Shown piece by piece: positions 23,008 to 33,560 of a stretch of 64,000 nt of DNA. The notes beneath the pieces are model-generated. The model made no database searches, was not told where the DNA came from, and saw only the letters and a program-made list of their open reading frames with translations. Position numbers and translations under genes: made by a program. Source of the stretch: Erythroxylum novogranatense (taxonomy: Eukaryota > Streptophyta > Magnoliopsida > Malpighiales > Erythroxylaceae); assembly GCA_029891385.1 (NCBI GenBank), contig CM057233.1, forward strand, positions 56,436,063-56,500,062. The letters are read 5' to 3'. The stretch's first letter is position 1. Each line of letters starts with the position of its first letter.

Positions 23008-24300
23008 TTAGAAGGTGTTGTACCTTTTACCACCCGATTTTCTTAACCTTAACACATCTCTAATACTTTTACATGCAATTTCTATATGACCATCTTTCAA
23101 GCATCTAGCACATTGAGCAACTTTTCCATCCTTGGTAAATTTGGAAATTAAAGAACAATCTCTATTATAAGGATCATATCCCAAACCATGTTTAGAAATA
23201 GAATATCTTTGTAAAGACAACATCTCTTGAAACTTTGCATTTCCACCAAAGAAATTTTCCAACCACATAAGAAAATTCCTTTCTAAGTCTATCAAGCTCA
23301 CAAGTAAGACTTTCTTTTCAGCAAGACATGCAGAATGATCTTCCTTAGGACAATCTAAATCATCAATCGTCTCATGTAAAGCATTATTTTTAGCAACTAG
23401 TTCTCTTATTTTCTTTCTCAATTTTTTATTGATCTCAATAGCTTCTTCAAAATCAATTTGTAAAGCGTTAAAAGAATCTATAAGATCTTGATCAATGAAA
23501 TGTACCTCATCTTCATCATCACTTGTTGAGAAGCTATTTGTCATAAGTGCTAGGTTGTTTTTATCATTGCTTTGAAATGCTTCCTCATCATCACTCCACG
23601 TGGCTATAAGGCTAGCTTTCTTTTTCCCTTTGTCATTTTTCTGGAGATTTGAATTTGAGGATGAGCTTTTCTTTTCTTCATAACCCTTGGATCTTCTTTC
23701 CATGGAAAATTTCTTCCTTTCTCTATTTCTTCCACCATTTAATTCCTTCCTCCGATTTTTGAGAAGTCCCTTGAATTTTCTCAAATTTCTGGCGTACATT
23801 GCCATTTCTTCATCATCCTCTTCTTCATCTATTTCTTCGTCACTTTCATCAAGAGAAGAAGTATTAGCTTTTAAAGCAATTGACTTTTGTGACTTACCTC
23901 TACCTCCTCTGGATTTGAGAATGATTTCAGAGTTGATAAGTGATCCCACCAAGGCGTTGAATTCCAAATGGTTTAGATCCTTGGATTCCATTATAGCGAT
24001 AACTTGTGAATCCCATTCCTTAGGTAGTGATCGAAGAATTTTCTTCACCTTTTTGCTATCCGTCATATGTTTTCCAAGGTTGCCTAATCAATTTATGATT
24101 TCTGCAAAACGATCAAGCATAGTTGAAATGGACTCACCTTCCTTTATGACAAACATTTCATAGTCATGAAGCAGCGTGTTGATTTTGTCTCCGGACTTGG
24201 TTGGTTCCTTCATGGGTGATCGAAGTCTCTCCACATTTCTTTAGGCGCTGGTACACGAGTTAACTCGGTTTCTTTCCTCAACTGTGGGGAGCACATAGAT
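23008..24300 (-). pseudogene. gag: Copia-type gag (UBN2-like) with zinc knuckle
   Basis: Nucleocapsid/capsid protein of the gag-only element. The 352-residue open part (24066-23008) starts in the capsid core: KKVKKILRSLPKEWDSQVIAI, then LEFNALVGSLINSE. This is followed by acidic runs (DEEIDEEEDDEE), a Lys/Arg-rich stretch, a probable coiled coil (about residues 205-240) and a knuckle CARCLKDGHIEIAC (CX2CX4HX4C). Upstream of residue 1 the frame continues through one stop (24090 region) into INTLLHDYEMFVIKEGESIS, so the true start lies near or beyond 24240. The C-terminal end GGKRYNTF is followed by a stop. The codon frame is otherwise clean, which suggests the protein was maintained recently. 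Confidence 0.85.
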
Positions 24301-24553
24301 TAGCTTCATCGCTTTAACGTTGATGTAGGCTTGCCTCGATCATTGTCATCGTATTCGACTCAGTTTTAACTCACCATTTTCTTTTAACGGTAGTTGTGGA
24401 CGAAGATAATTATCTTCAATATTCCACTCCTTAAACTTATGATGTGATACTTCATAGGATTTTTCCAAGATGAATAGTTAGTACCATTAAATAAGGAGGT
24501 GATAATTTGTGTTACCTTCTTCCGTTAGTTTGTTGTGTGCCATCCCGGATATA

Positions 24554-24566
24554 CGCTCGATACCAA
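24554..24566 (-). other. Primer binding site, gag-only element
   Basis: Minus-strand TTGGTATCGAGCG, a slightly altered tRNA-Met-type site, adjoins the end of the 5' LTR (…AACACA). Confidence 0.75.
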
Positions 24567-24567
24567 T

Positions 24568-25737
24568 TGTGTTTATCTAGAAGGGGGTTGAATAGATCTT
24601 TAAATCTTTTGAGAATTTCTACAATAAAATCAGAAGTTAATTCACACAATAGTAATTTAAACAAATTTAAATACAAAGAGTAGGGAAGAAGATCAAACCT
24701 TGTTTTATAGAGGTTGGTCTTTAAGACCTCGTCCTCTACGAGCTCCCACTTAGGATTTTGCAAACTACTTTATTACACACTTTGTAGTTCGGTGTGAACT
24801 CTTACAATCCCGCTTGATTTTCTACTCAAGCTACCTTTACACTTGATTTGTCTTAAGCACAAATCCTACCAATCTTCTTGATTTAGGCTCGAGCTACCTT
24901 TACAAATGATTTGTCTTCCGGCACAAATCCTACCAACACTACTTGATTTCTGGCTCAAGCTACCTCACACGTGACCTACCACTAGTCACTCAATTTGTAA
25001 AAGAAATAGGATAAAGATCTAAGAACAAGTGCTCAATACAAATGTAAACAAAGTAAAACAATGATGAGCAATTTGGAGCAAGATAAGAGTATTTTGGCTT
25101 CTAGAACTTGTGTCACTTCTTCATCAATCATCCACCCTTTATATAAGAAGAAATATAGCTGTTGGGACTTATTCTAGCCGTTGCTAGATTGAAATGACCG
25201 TTCATAATAATCTCCTTCCATTTTGGCTAATTGGACCGTTGGAATTAATGTGTTGTACCCATAAGTCGACTTGTCGAGTTGTATAAGTCGACTTGTGACC
25301 ATAAGTCGACTTGTCAAGTTGTATAAATCGACTTGTGACAACATTTCGTAAACTTGCATCTCGCTCTTCTATAAGTCGACTTGTGATGTGTAAGTCGATT
25401 TGTGGTCCACGATAAATCGACTTGTATGCTATTAGTGGACTTGTGTTGACATATCTTCGTATATTAGTTGACATATGATGTTCTAGTGGACTTATGTAAG
25501 CTTCAGCGGTAATATCCACTTGAGTCTTCTATAATCTTCATTATTTAAGCCTCTTTCACTTATAGGAAACTTCCATCTTGATTCTTGATGATTAAACACT
25601 TGTCCATCTTGATTTGTACAATTCTTTCATTTAATATCAATCCCAAAATACCTGAAACAATTTTTAACCAATTCTATACATTTTATTATTATCAAAACAT
25701 AAGTGGAATTAATTTGTCAACCACCATTGGTCCAACA
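24568..25737 (-). repeat. 5' LTR of gag-only element
   Basis: 1170 bp direct repeat of 20985-22175 with the same subrepeats and a matching array of TAAGTCGACTTG motifs at 25262-25500. Confidence 0.9.
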
Positions 25738-25956
25738 ATCTCCCCTTTTAATAATGAAAAATACTTAGAAATTGTTTAAGAAATGAAAACAAAGAAACAT
25801 TGATCAAGGTTTTATACCTTGTCATTTTGGTTAAAGTCTCCCCCTCAATCATATAAATCATTGAATTTTAATAACCTTGAAAAATCAATTAAAATTTTAA
25901 CAAACTCCCCCTTAATCAAGTAACTAAAAAAAATCCAATTTTTCATTTTTCTCCCC
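25738..25956 (-). mobile_element. Truncated second internal region of gag-only element
   Basis: This segment repeats 22176-22400 (purine tract and 3' internal end) beyond the right LTR. It stops at 25956 where the inverted duplication begins. It indicates an LTR-internal-LTR-internal chain, as produced by unequal recombination, later cut by a rearrangement. Confidence 0.85.
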
Positions 25957-25992
25957 CTTCTTCTTTCTTTTTTTTTCTCCTTTTATGTTCAG

Positions 25993-27334
25993 TAGCAGGA
26001 AAGAATTGAGGAACAAAGCGCTAAACAGTAAACTTGGAAGAGTTAGCTTAGCTCGAGGCAACAGAGTTGATCCATCGCAAGTAGTCCATATATCTTGGCG
26101 ACCCAGGTCAGGTAGTTCGATTAACTTTTGCATTGTTCACCTTTTGTTATAGTGGATGGCACTTGTAATTGTCATTGCTTGTATGTTGTATTTTACGTGT
26201 CTGAGTTATTTTTGCTTCATTTTAATCTTTAGAAACTTATATTCAATTGTGAATAACCGATGCACGCCCTTCATTCGCAATGCTTGAATGGTTTTCCGGC
26301 CAAGAGTATGACATTCTTTTGTTTTTCATTCAGGGTTTTTTTTTACAAAGGTTTTTGAAAGATGATGAATGTGATCATCTTATTTCATTGGTATATTCTT
26401 ATCTGATGTTTGCATTATTACTTTCAATATGTTGGTCGTCGTTTGATTTCTTGGAGATAACATGAAAGTACTTCCTTTGATCTCAGTCCCAAGATATAAA
26501 AGAAGCATCTTCTGGAGAGGGTCATGAAAGCTCAAAATCTCTTTTAAGAATAGATGTAAGTGGTCATATGGCTCCATCCTCCTTTAGCAGGTTTTCTCGG
26601 GGAAACTCCATTTATTCCGATGTGGATGACAAGAAGGCCTATATTTCTTTGCTTGTAGATGATAATGTGCTGTAATCTATTGTCTTCTCCCATTTCTCTT
26701 CATTCTTATAGAAAATGTGGTATCTTACAAAGTGTAGTTGGCCAGTAAAATTTCTGATTTCTGATCCATCTTCATGTTTGTTTGCCAATCTTCGAAGTAT
26801 GTTCTTTCAAACATAGCATTTGCTCAAAGGGTGCTAATAAATATAAACGCTTGGTGTTCAAGTAGTCTGTTCTGTCCAAGTTTGTCATGGAGCTTCTTCT
26901 TCCATGGTATATGGATGATCCAATTAGCAAGGATCACAATTGGAAATTGTATGATTGTCCTTCTTCGAGGAAGGGACGAAACATAATCAAATTGAATTCA
27001 AAGTTCTCTTGCACTTAGTGTAGTCAGTTAACGAATTAAAGTTCCCTATAGGATTGATCAATGTTATCTTTGGCACTTCAGGATGACAAACTCGCAAGGA
27101 TTGAAGATAGAATTTTAGCTTGGACCTTAGTTCCCAGAGGTAACACTATTTTGTATTTGAAGCTCCGATGTGGTTTGATATTTCTGTCCTTAATCTGACG
27201 TCTATTGTACATTAGAGCATGGCAATGCACTACAGGAAACGCGATTCGGGCTTGAAGACGTCAACCATAAGTTTGATTACCTCGGTAACTTCACGCTGAT
27301 CTCAAGGGAGCCTTTGATGGCAATGATAGAGTAG
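25993..27334 (+). pseudogene. P4H-like gene fragment, exons 2-7, inverted copy
   Basis: Partial copy of a plant prolyl 4-hydroxylase-like gene, lacking promoter and exon 1. Exons with GT-AG borders: 25993-26106 (SSRKELRNK...RVDPSQVVHISWRP), 26334-26390 (VFFYKGF..DDECDHLISL), 26487-26555 (SQDIKEASSGEGHESS...), a doubtful one from 26591, 27082-27139 (DDKLARIEDRILAWTLVPR) and 27216-27334 (EHGNALQETRFGLEDVNHK then FDYLGNFTL..., ending MAMIE*). The T run after KGF is one base short, breaking the frame. The C-terminal catalytic half (second iron ligand and 2-oxoglutarate-binding Lys) is absent, so this is not an enzyme. Confidence 0.8.
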
Positions 27335-27719
27335 GGATAGGGACTGAGTAAAACAGTAAAGAAATGTAGAAGATGATGTAAGGAACCGAATATGTATATT
27401 GATTTCACCGGCAGGAATTTGAGAACCTGCCTTTTCTCCTAAACCGATACACTCATTAGCATTTTCTTCTCTCTCCTTTTTGTGCTATGGTACGCTATAT
27501 AAGGAAAAACTGTAACAAACTTTTGGCCAGCTCATCAGTTTACAAACAAACCGTGGCATGGCATAACAACCTATCATATTTACTCTTTATTTACTAATAA
27601 CACTCAAATTCCTTCCTTCCTATGCTTCACGTTTTTCTTCCTTCAATTCATGTTGGATCTTGCCCTATGAAATCCTTTGGACTTCTTCCTCCCATAAACA
27701 AAGCGAATGGCTGGTCTTG
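27335..27719 (+). other. P4H 3' flank in left arm
   Basis: Non-coding sequence between the last P4H-like exon and the CACTA-type coiled-coil segment. It is found inverted at 45286-45658. No gene seen. Confidence 0.6.
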
Positions 27720-28026
27720 TGGGTCTATCAGGCGCATGCAGATGAGAGAACAGCTGAGAGCAGAGATGAGTCAACAGTTGAGGGAGGAGATGAGGACAGA
27801 GCTGGAGCAGGTTTTAAAGATCAGAGAGTCGCTGGAGGAGATGGAGCAGGTAGCTAAGATGAGAGAGGAGATGGAGCGGCTTACTAAGATGAGAGCGGAG
27901 ATGGAGCAGATGACCAAGGAGAAACAACACACGGAGGAGATGGCTAAGCTTAGGCAGGAGATGGAAATGTTAAAGGGGGGGAGGACACAGTTCAGAGCAT
28001 CCATGATCACCACGACATTAGCATAA
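27720..28026 (+). pseudogene. CACTA-type transposon ORF fragment, coiled-coil C-terminus
   Basis: About 100 residues of strongly heptad-patterned Glu/Met/Arg/Leu sequence (MREQLRAEMSQQLREEM, MREEMERLTKMRAEMEQMTK) ending at a stop at 28024-28026. A possible 3' splice site (CTATCAG|GCGCATG) precedes it at about 27731. Such tails occur at the C-terminus of plant CACTA-associated proteins; the assignment rests on this and on the CACTA end nearby. The same segment is present inverted at 28712-29050. Confidence 0.6.
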
Positions 28027-28172
28027 CATTGTCATTTTTTTTCAAGTAAAAAACATAAGAGATTTGTTCTTTCTTAATTTTTAATTATTGCTATTTGTAT
28101 CTGACCTCTGAATCGGGGAAGAAAATACCGCCACCGGATGTGACGTTTGAGAGATATAAAACAAGAGTTGCC

Positions 28173-28540
28173 CACTACAAGAAATCAGTGTTTTACCGAC
28201 GAAAATTACCGTCGGTAATTAACAGATTTTCGTCGGTGACATTAATCACCGACGGAATTTGGTGGCGTAGTAATCGGTCGGTGAACTGCCCGTAGCTAAA
28301 AATACCGACCAAAATAGTCCGACACAATTTTACGACTGAATTAACGACGGAGCATTTGTTGTCGGTATTTATTTAATGACGGAATGGCAAGTAAGATTCC
28401 GTTGGAGAAAGTTTGCTACAGTCATTTGGTCCGTCGGTGACGCGAAGGTATCTTCAACAACTTTTTCCGACGGAATATTGTACCGTCGGTAAATACCTTA
28501 GTTTTCGACGGACAATTGACCGTCGGTAATAACTCATAAT
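28173..28540 (-). mobile_element. CACTA transposon terminus with subterminal repeats
   Basis: The terminal inverted repeat start CACTACAAGAAA is at 28173. It is followed by many copies, in both orientations, of the subterminal motif CCGTCGGT/ACCGACGG to about 28530, the usual transposase-binding array of En/Spm-type elements. The element extends rightwards; the coiled-coil ORF at 29050-28712 reads toward this end, making it the 3' terminus. The other terminus is not found. Confidence 0.85.
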
Positions 28541-28677
28541 ATATTTTTTTTAGCTGTTTTGTTGTTATAATAATTATTATATTATATATATACTTTGTTT
28601 ATTTGTGTTGCGTTATATTAATGAATAATGAGAAAATTAATAAATAATAAAACATATAAAGAATTTAATTTAATAAT
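28541..28677. other. AT-rich part of CACTA 3' region
   Basis: AT-rich non-coding DNA between the subterminal repeats and the inner edge of the right arm. Nothing else seen. Confidence 0.5.
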
Positions 28678-29056
28678 TAAAAATTAAGAAAGAACAAATC
28701 TCTTATGTTTTTTACTTGAAAACAAATGACAATGTTATGCTAATGTCGTGGGGATCATGGATGCTCTGATGTGTCCCCCCCCCCCTCTTTAACATTTTCA
28801 TCTCACCTTGAAGCTTAGCCATCTCCTCAGCGTGCTGTTTCTCCTTGGTCATCTGCTCCATCTCCGCTCTCATCTTAGTAAGCCGCTCCATCTCCTCTCT
28901 CATCTTAGCTACCTGCTCCATCTACTCCAGCGACTCTCTGATCTTTGAAACCTGATCCAGCTCCGTCCTCATCTCCTCCCTCAACTGCTGACTCATCTCT
29001 GCTCTCAGCTGTTCTCTCATCTGCAGGCGCCTGATAGACCCACAAGACCAGCCATT
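28678..29056 (-). repeat. Right arm of inverted duplication, CACTA part
   Basis: Reverse complement of about 27703-28087. It contains the coiled-coil fragment on the minus strand (about 29050-28712) with one TAG inside (after EEMEQ-, near 28922). It ends at CCATT (29052-29056), the target duplication of Copia-A; the arm continues after Copia-A at 45283. Confidence 0.88.
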
Positions 29057-30860
29057 TGTTAGAGTAGTGCCCTAAAGGCAATCGCCTTTAGCGTGTTTTG
29101 TACAAAGTTGTGTACATACTTTATGAATAAATAAAGAAAGGCATATTTCATTAACTTGCTGTTCATTATTTATGAATGGATATTGATCTATAAGCAAATT
29201 AATGAAGTCCATGATATATGACATAGCATGAAGGAAATTATGATGTGATCATACTACTGAGATTTCTATCATGTGCAATTATGTCAGTATCTAAATTATC
29301 CCTAGTCATAGGATTATTGAGACTGGACATCGGTAATCCGGAGAGACTAGTACATCTCAAGCTCCTTGATTTGGTCAAGCAGTGGATCTCAGAAGCTGTA
29401 AATATGAGATATTTAGGGTCGAGATGTGGATGCTTACTAGAGGTAGTAAGTACATTGGATGACCTGCAATGGTGCAAGTATCCTTAGACTTGAGGTGCTC
29501 AAGAATATCTTGGATACTGATTCTGTGCTTTGACTCCATTCCTTGTTGCCTTACAGAGGTCGCTCATAGGGTGGTGATTGGGTACAGCTTGAAGTATTCG
29601 AAGGTAATTGAGTAGCCAATAGAGGATTCACCACTACGTGATAGCGAAGATGATACCCATGGCCTCTTGTCAGGGTCATTACTTGGAAGTCTCTGGCCGG
29701 AGCATATATGTCATGAAGAATGTCTTCATTGACATATAAAGTAATGAGTCCCAGGACGAGAACTGATATCACTTGGACTAGATTTGACGTAGTCAGTCTA
29801 GTAAGAGTTGACACATTGCCCATACTCATAAGCAAGTGGGGTATAGCATGGTGAAATGACGAATTGCACGGTAATTGATTATGGAAAGGTTCGTGATATG
29901 GTTCATGATGAATACATGTTCATTCGTCAAACCAATTACTTTCCGATCAATTGGGGGTCATGATGTGTTGCTAGATACCGCTCATGACTTGCTCAGATTA
30001 AGTGTTAATCTAAGTGGCCAACATAGCAAGGAACCTAATGGGTCACACGCATAAGATTGTCTCGGAGAATTAAGTAAAATAGTTTTGGACGAGTTCCAAT
30101 ATATGGAGAGCAAAAGGATTAAATGGATCCCGATGAGATCGAGATATGTCGATGAGATCGCGACATCGATATTCTTGAAAAAAGGTTTTGGGGTTTTCCC
30201 ATACCGAGACCCGATGAGGCGATGGGACCGACCCGGTGTGTGGTGGACCACTTGACATTTATTTATATATATATATATAATTAATTAATTAATTAATTAA
30301 TTAATTAATTAATTAATATATATATATGTGTGTGTGCGTGGATAGGAAGGAGAAGCTTCCTTTATATGCTTAGTCAAAAGTTGTTTTAATGGCATTAAAT
30401 GACATAAAGAAAAAATTGGCTAATGAAGAAAGAAGAGGTGATGGTCGTTGGATGAAGAACCTAAGGTTTTTCATCTCTTAAGCTCTCTTCATGGTTGAGA
30501 ATCGTGGCTTTTGAAGGAGAAGAAAGAGTTTCTTTCTCCAATTCATACGATCATCTTCATCATCTCTTCATCTTTCAAGCTTCTTCATTTCCTCTTCATC
30601 GTTGGTTTCCAAGCTTTCCAAGAACAAGGTAAGATCTAGCAGTCTTCAACTTGTTCTAGCTATTCCCGGGTCAAAGGGTTTATCTCGGTTAGGTTCTCCG
30701 GTCTCTGCGTGGATACCGTTAGAGACGGTCTCCTTTGGCCGTTATGGTTTGAGTTTGTTGTATAGACACATGGATTCTGACTTTCGGGAAGGTCCCGGAA
30801 TAAAAAATTTTTGTTTTCCGCACCGTGGGCATGTGATGCTCACACCGAGATTTTCCCACA
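29057..30860 (+). repeat. Copia-A 5' LTR
   Basis: TGTTAGAGTAGTGCCC ... TTTTCCCACA. It has an AT/TTAA microsatellite at about 30262-30327. Compared with the 3' LTR it lacks about 56 bases after 29467, a segment with hairpin potential. Short frames within are not genes. Confidence 0.95.
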
Positions 30861-30861
30861 G

Positions 30862-30874
30862 TGGTATCAGAGCC
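30862..30874 (+). other. Copia-A primer binding site
   Basis: TGGTATCAGAGCC one base after the LTR end; tRNA-Met type. The same arrangement follows the LTR at 61672. Confidence 0.9.
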
Positions 30875-31441
30875 ACTTGTGTAGTATATAACGAAGAAAC
30901 CATGACTAGGTCGGAGTTGCCTATTGCTTGTGACGATGATGCATGTTGATTGTGTGAATTTGAATTCAGTGTAGAAATATTTTTTTCGAAATTTTCTTGC
31001 CCAGATATGTTCACAAGATGTTGTTGCATATTTCTGTGGAAGCTCGGAATTTATCAATATGATTTGATATGGTTTTGCTAATTTATTCTCCAATGTTCTG
31101 GTTGTTGTCTTTGTGCACATTCAATGAATAGGCATGCTTATAAATTCGAGAATTTATTGTGTGCTTCTGGGAATAACTGTGTTGAGGAACAAAGATTCTA
31201 CATTGGCTTTGTTGCTAAGGTTGGTTAAGTTTTTGATGGAAATAAATCCTAAAAAAATTTATGGAGCATGTTGTGAACATGTTGTAATCTCTGTAATTTT
31301 CTCAGAATTTATTGAAATTTTTTCAATGAGTTTTTCAAGCAAAACACAGAGCTTGGCAGTTTTGAGAAAGTTGCTGGAGCTGTTTTGTTTGGAATGATAA
31401 ATTGTGTATTTCTCAATTCCAATGCCTTGGAATTGAGAAAT
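30875..31441 (+). other. Copia-A leader, first part
   Basis: Untranslated leader aligned with 61686-62360 of Copia-B. It ends at CAATGCCTTGG, where the truncated Gypsy-2 LTR begins through a perfect hairpin (31405-31444). About 400 bases of leader present in Copia-B (62361-62750) are missing at the Gypsy-2 site. Confidence 0.75.
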
Positions 31442-31507
31442 ACATAAACACATAATTATCACAGTTCATGCTTAATATCGTCATTAAAAAAAATTCGGGG
31501 TCTAACA

Positions 31508-31525
31508 TTTCTCCCCCTCTTAAAA
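31508..31525 (-). other. Gypsy-2 polypurine tract
   Basis: Minus-strand TTTTAAGAGGGGGAGAAA before the LTR start TGTTAGACCCCG at 31507. Confidence 0.85.
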
Positions 31526-32813
31526 GAAAATTTTGTCCTCGAAATTTACCTAAATCATCGAAGAGATGAGGATACTTCTCCCGCATGGCTTCCAATGGCT
31601 CCCAAGTAGCCTCCTCTACCGAATGGTTCCTCCACAGGACCTTGACTAACTGAACCGTCTTGTTCCTGAGAACCTTGTCCTTAGTATCCAAAATCTGCAC
31701 TGGAAGCTCCTCATAGCTCAAATCGTCCCTCAGCTGAACCTCACTAGTCTGAATGATGTGAGAAGGATCCGATCTATAACTCCTCAACATCGACACATGG
31801 AAGACATCGTGGATCTGCGATAACTCCAGAGGTAACGCCAATTTGTAGGCGAGCGGTCCAATCCTCTCAAGGATCTCATAAGAACCCACATACCTCGGAC
31901 TCAATTTCCCTTTCTTGTCGAATCTCAATACTCCTTTCCAAGGAGACGTCTTAAGGAACACTTTCTCTCCGACTTCATACTCTATCTCTTTTCGGTGAGC
32001 ATCAACATAACTCTTCATCCTGTCCTGTGCTGCCTTAAGTCGTTGCTTAACCAGATTGACTTTCTCAACTATCGTCTGAATCAATTCTGGTCCCTCCAAT
32101 TGCCTCTCTCCTTCTTTATCCCAACAGATCGGAGTCCTACACCTCCGCCCATACAAGGCCTCATACGGAGCCATCTGAATGCTCGAATGGTACGAATTAT
32201 TATAAGAAAATTCGACCAACGGCAAATGCTCATCCCAAGCTCCTCGAAAGTCCATCACACATGCTCTAAACATCCCCTCTAAAGTCCGAATGGTCCTCTC
32301 CGATTGACCGTCCGTCTGAGGGTGAAAGGTCGTACTAAAATGCAGCTTAGTACCCAAAGCATCCTGCAAACTGCCCCAAAACCTCAAAGTAAATCGAGGA
32401 TCTCTATCAGACACGATCGAATCCGAAATCCCATGCAATCTCACTATCTCATCAATATACTTCTTTGCCAACACAAGCAAAGAATCAGTCTGCTTGATCG
32501 CCAAAAAATGAGCTGACTTTGTCAATTTATCCACAATCACCCAAATAGCATCATGTTTCCTACTAGTCCTGGGCAATCCCATCAAAAAGTCCATCGTCAC
32601 TCGTTGCCACTTCCACTCTGGAATAGGCAACGGCCTCAACTTGCCTGAAGGTGCCTGGTGTTCAGCCTTGACTTGCTGACACACGAGACACTTACTAACA
32701 AACTCTGCAATATCTCTCTTCATGCCTTTCCACCAAAAATGCTCTCGCAGATCTCTATACATCCTGGTGCTACTGGGATGCATGGCATAAGGCGCATTGT
32801 GTGCCTCATCCAT
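31526..32813 (-). CDS. Gypsy-2 integrase with chromodomain
   Basis: Integrase part of the polyprotein, open without stops from 32813 down through 31526 (the frame even runs on to 31413 through the purine tract, LTR stub and Copia leader). Order: zinc finger [19 protein letters not shown]...[11 protein letters not shown]; catalytic core with VTMDFLMGLPRTSRKHDAIW, IVSDRDPRFTLRFWG and HPQTDGQSERTIRTLEG supplying D, D and E; GRRCRTPICW linker; C-terminal chromodomain EELPVQILDTKDKVLRNKTV, LWRNHSVEEATWEP. All key residues are present. The protein is normally released from a polyprotein, so this is a domain, not a separate gene. Confidence 0.9.
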
Positions 32814-33560
32814 AATCTCAGTCTTAACCTCCTACACATCAGGAATACATAACCGATTCCCCACTTTCATAAGCCCATCATCCCGCACATCTATCTCAGA
32901 AACCTTGCCATTCCGAATCTCATCTCTAAGCACTCGCCAAATCCGCATCCCGAGCTCAAATCCCTAACCTTTTCCCTGAGAATCGGCCTCACTCTGAAAT
33001 TAGCCAGAAGACAATCCGGCTCTTCCTGCATCAAACTTATCCTAAGCTTGGCCATTTCTTCCAATAAAGGAAGATAAACTGATCGAACATGAGCAATCGA
33101 CGACTTCCTGCTCAAGGCATCCGCCACAACATTGGCCTTGCCCGGATGATACTCAATCAACAGATCATAGTCCTTGAGTAACTCCAACCACCTCCGCTGC
33201 CTCAGATTCAATTCCTTCAGACTCAGCAAATACTTCAGACTCTTATGATCAGTGAAGATCCGAGTCTGAACTCCATACAAATAATGCCTCCAAATCTTCA
33301 AGGCAAAGATCACTGCTGCTAACTCCAAATCGTGCGTCGGATAATTCAACTCATAAGGCTTCAACTGCCTCGAAGCATAAGCAATCACCCGATCTCCCTG
33401 CATCAAAACACATCCAAGACCCTTCCTCGAAGCATCGCTATACACCGAATAACCTTCATCTCCCGAAGGCAGAACCAAGATCAGAGCACTCGTCAATCGA
33501 GCTTGAGCTCCTCAGCTCCTCGATACTCCTCACCCAAACAAACTTGGTTCTTCCTCAACA
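32814..33560 (-). pseudogene. Gypsy-2 RNase H
   Basis: Open frame 33496-32891: [74 protein letters not shown]. All four acidic positions (Asp, Glu, Asp, Asp) are intact. Frame changes separate it from RT upstream and from integrase downstream (near 32820-32950). Confidence 0.88.

Larger units (their letters stand above)
20985..25737 (-). mobile_element. Gag-only Copia-like LTR element (non-autonomous)
   Basis: LTRs at 20985-22175 (3' LTR, minus) and 24568-25737 (5' LTR, minus) flank a 2392 bp interior. Read on the minus strand the order is 5' LTR, primer binding site (24554-24566), a gag of Copia type, purine tract (22176-22189), 3' LTR. No protease, integrase or RT reading was found in either strand of the interior, so it must depend on enzymes from elsewhere. 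This resembles the gag-only class of terminal-repeat elements known in plants. The right LTR is followed by more of the same internal 3' region (25738-25956), so a second unit was once joined head to tail. Confidence 0.85.
25957..28087 (+). repeat. Left arm of large inverted duplication
   Basis: About 2.13 kb whose reverse complement is found in two pieces at 28678-29056 and 45283-51119 (the right arm, opened by two insertions). It holds P4H-like exons 2-7 and a CACTA-type coiled-coil fragment. The outer edge is CTTCTTCTTTC at 25957, matched by GAAAGAAGAAG ending at 51119. The inner edge lies close to 28087/28678. Confidence 0.92.

Noticed and set aside
23687..24163. 158-codon plus-strand frame rich in Ser and Phe
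   Set aside because: It is the antisense shadow of the real minus-strand gag with its acidic run.
27228..27241. Second CACTA terminus (CACTACAGGAAA) in the left arm
   Set aside because: It lies inside a P4H-like exon, differs from the terminus at 28173, lacks subterminal repeats and is matched by CACTTTAGGAAA in the right arm.
30602..31120. Frames of 95-133 codons at the end of the Copia-A 5' LTR
   Set aside because: They straddle LTR, primer site and leader, and recur in the other LTR copies (45024, 61222) with different breaks.
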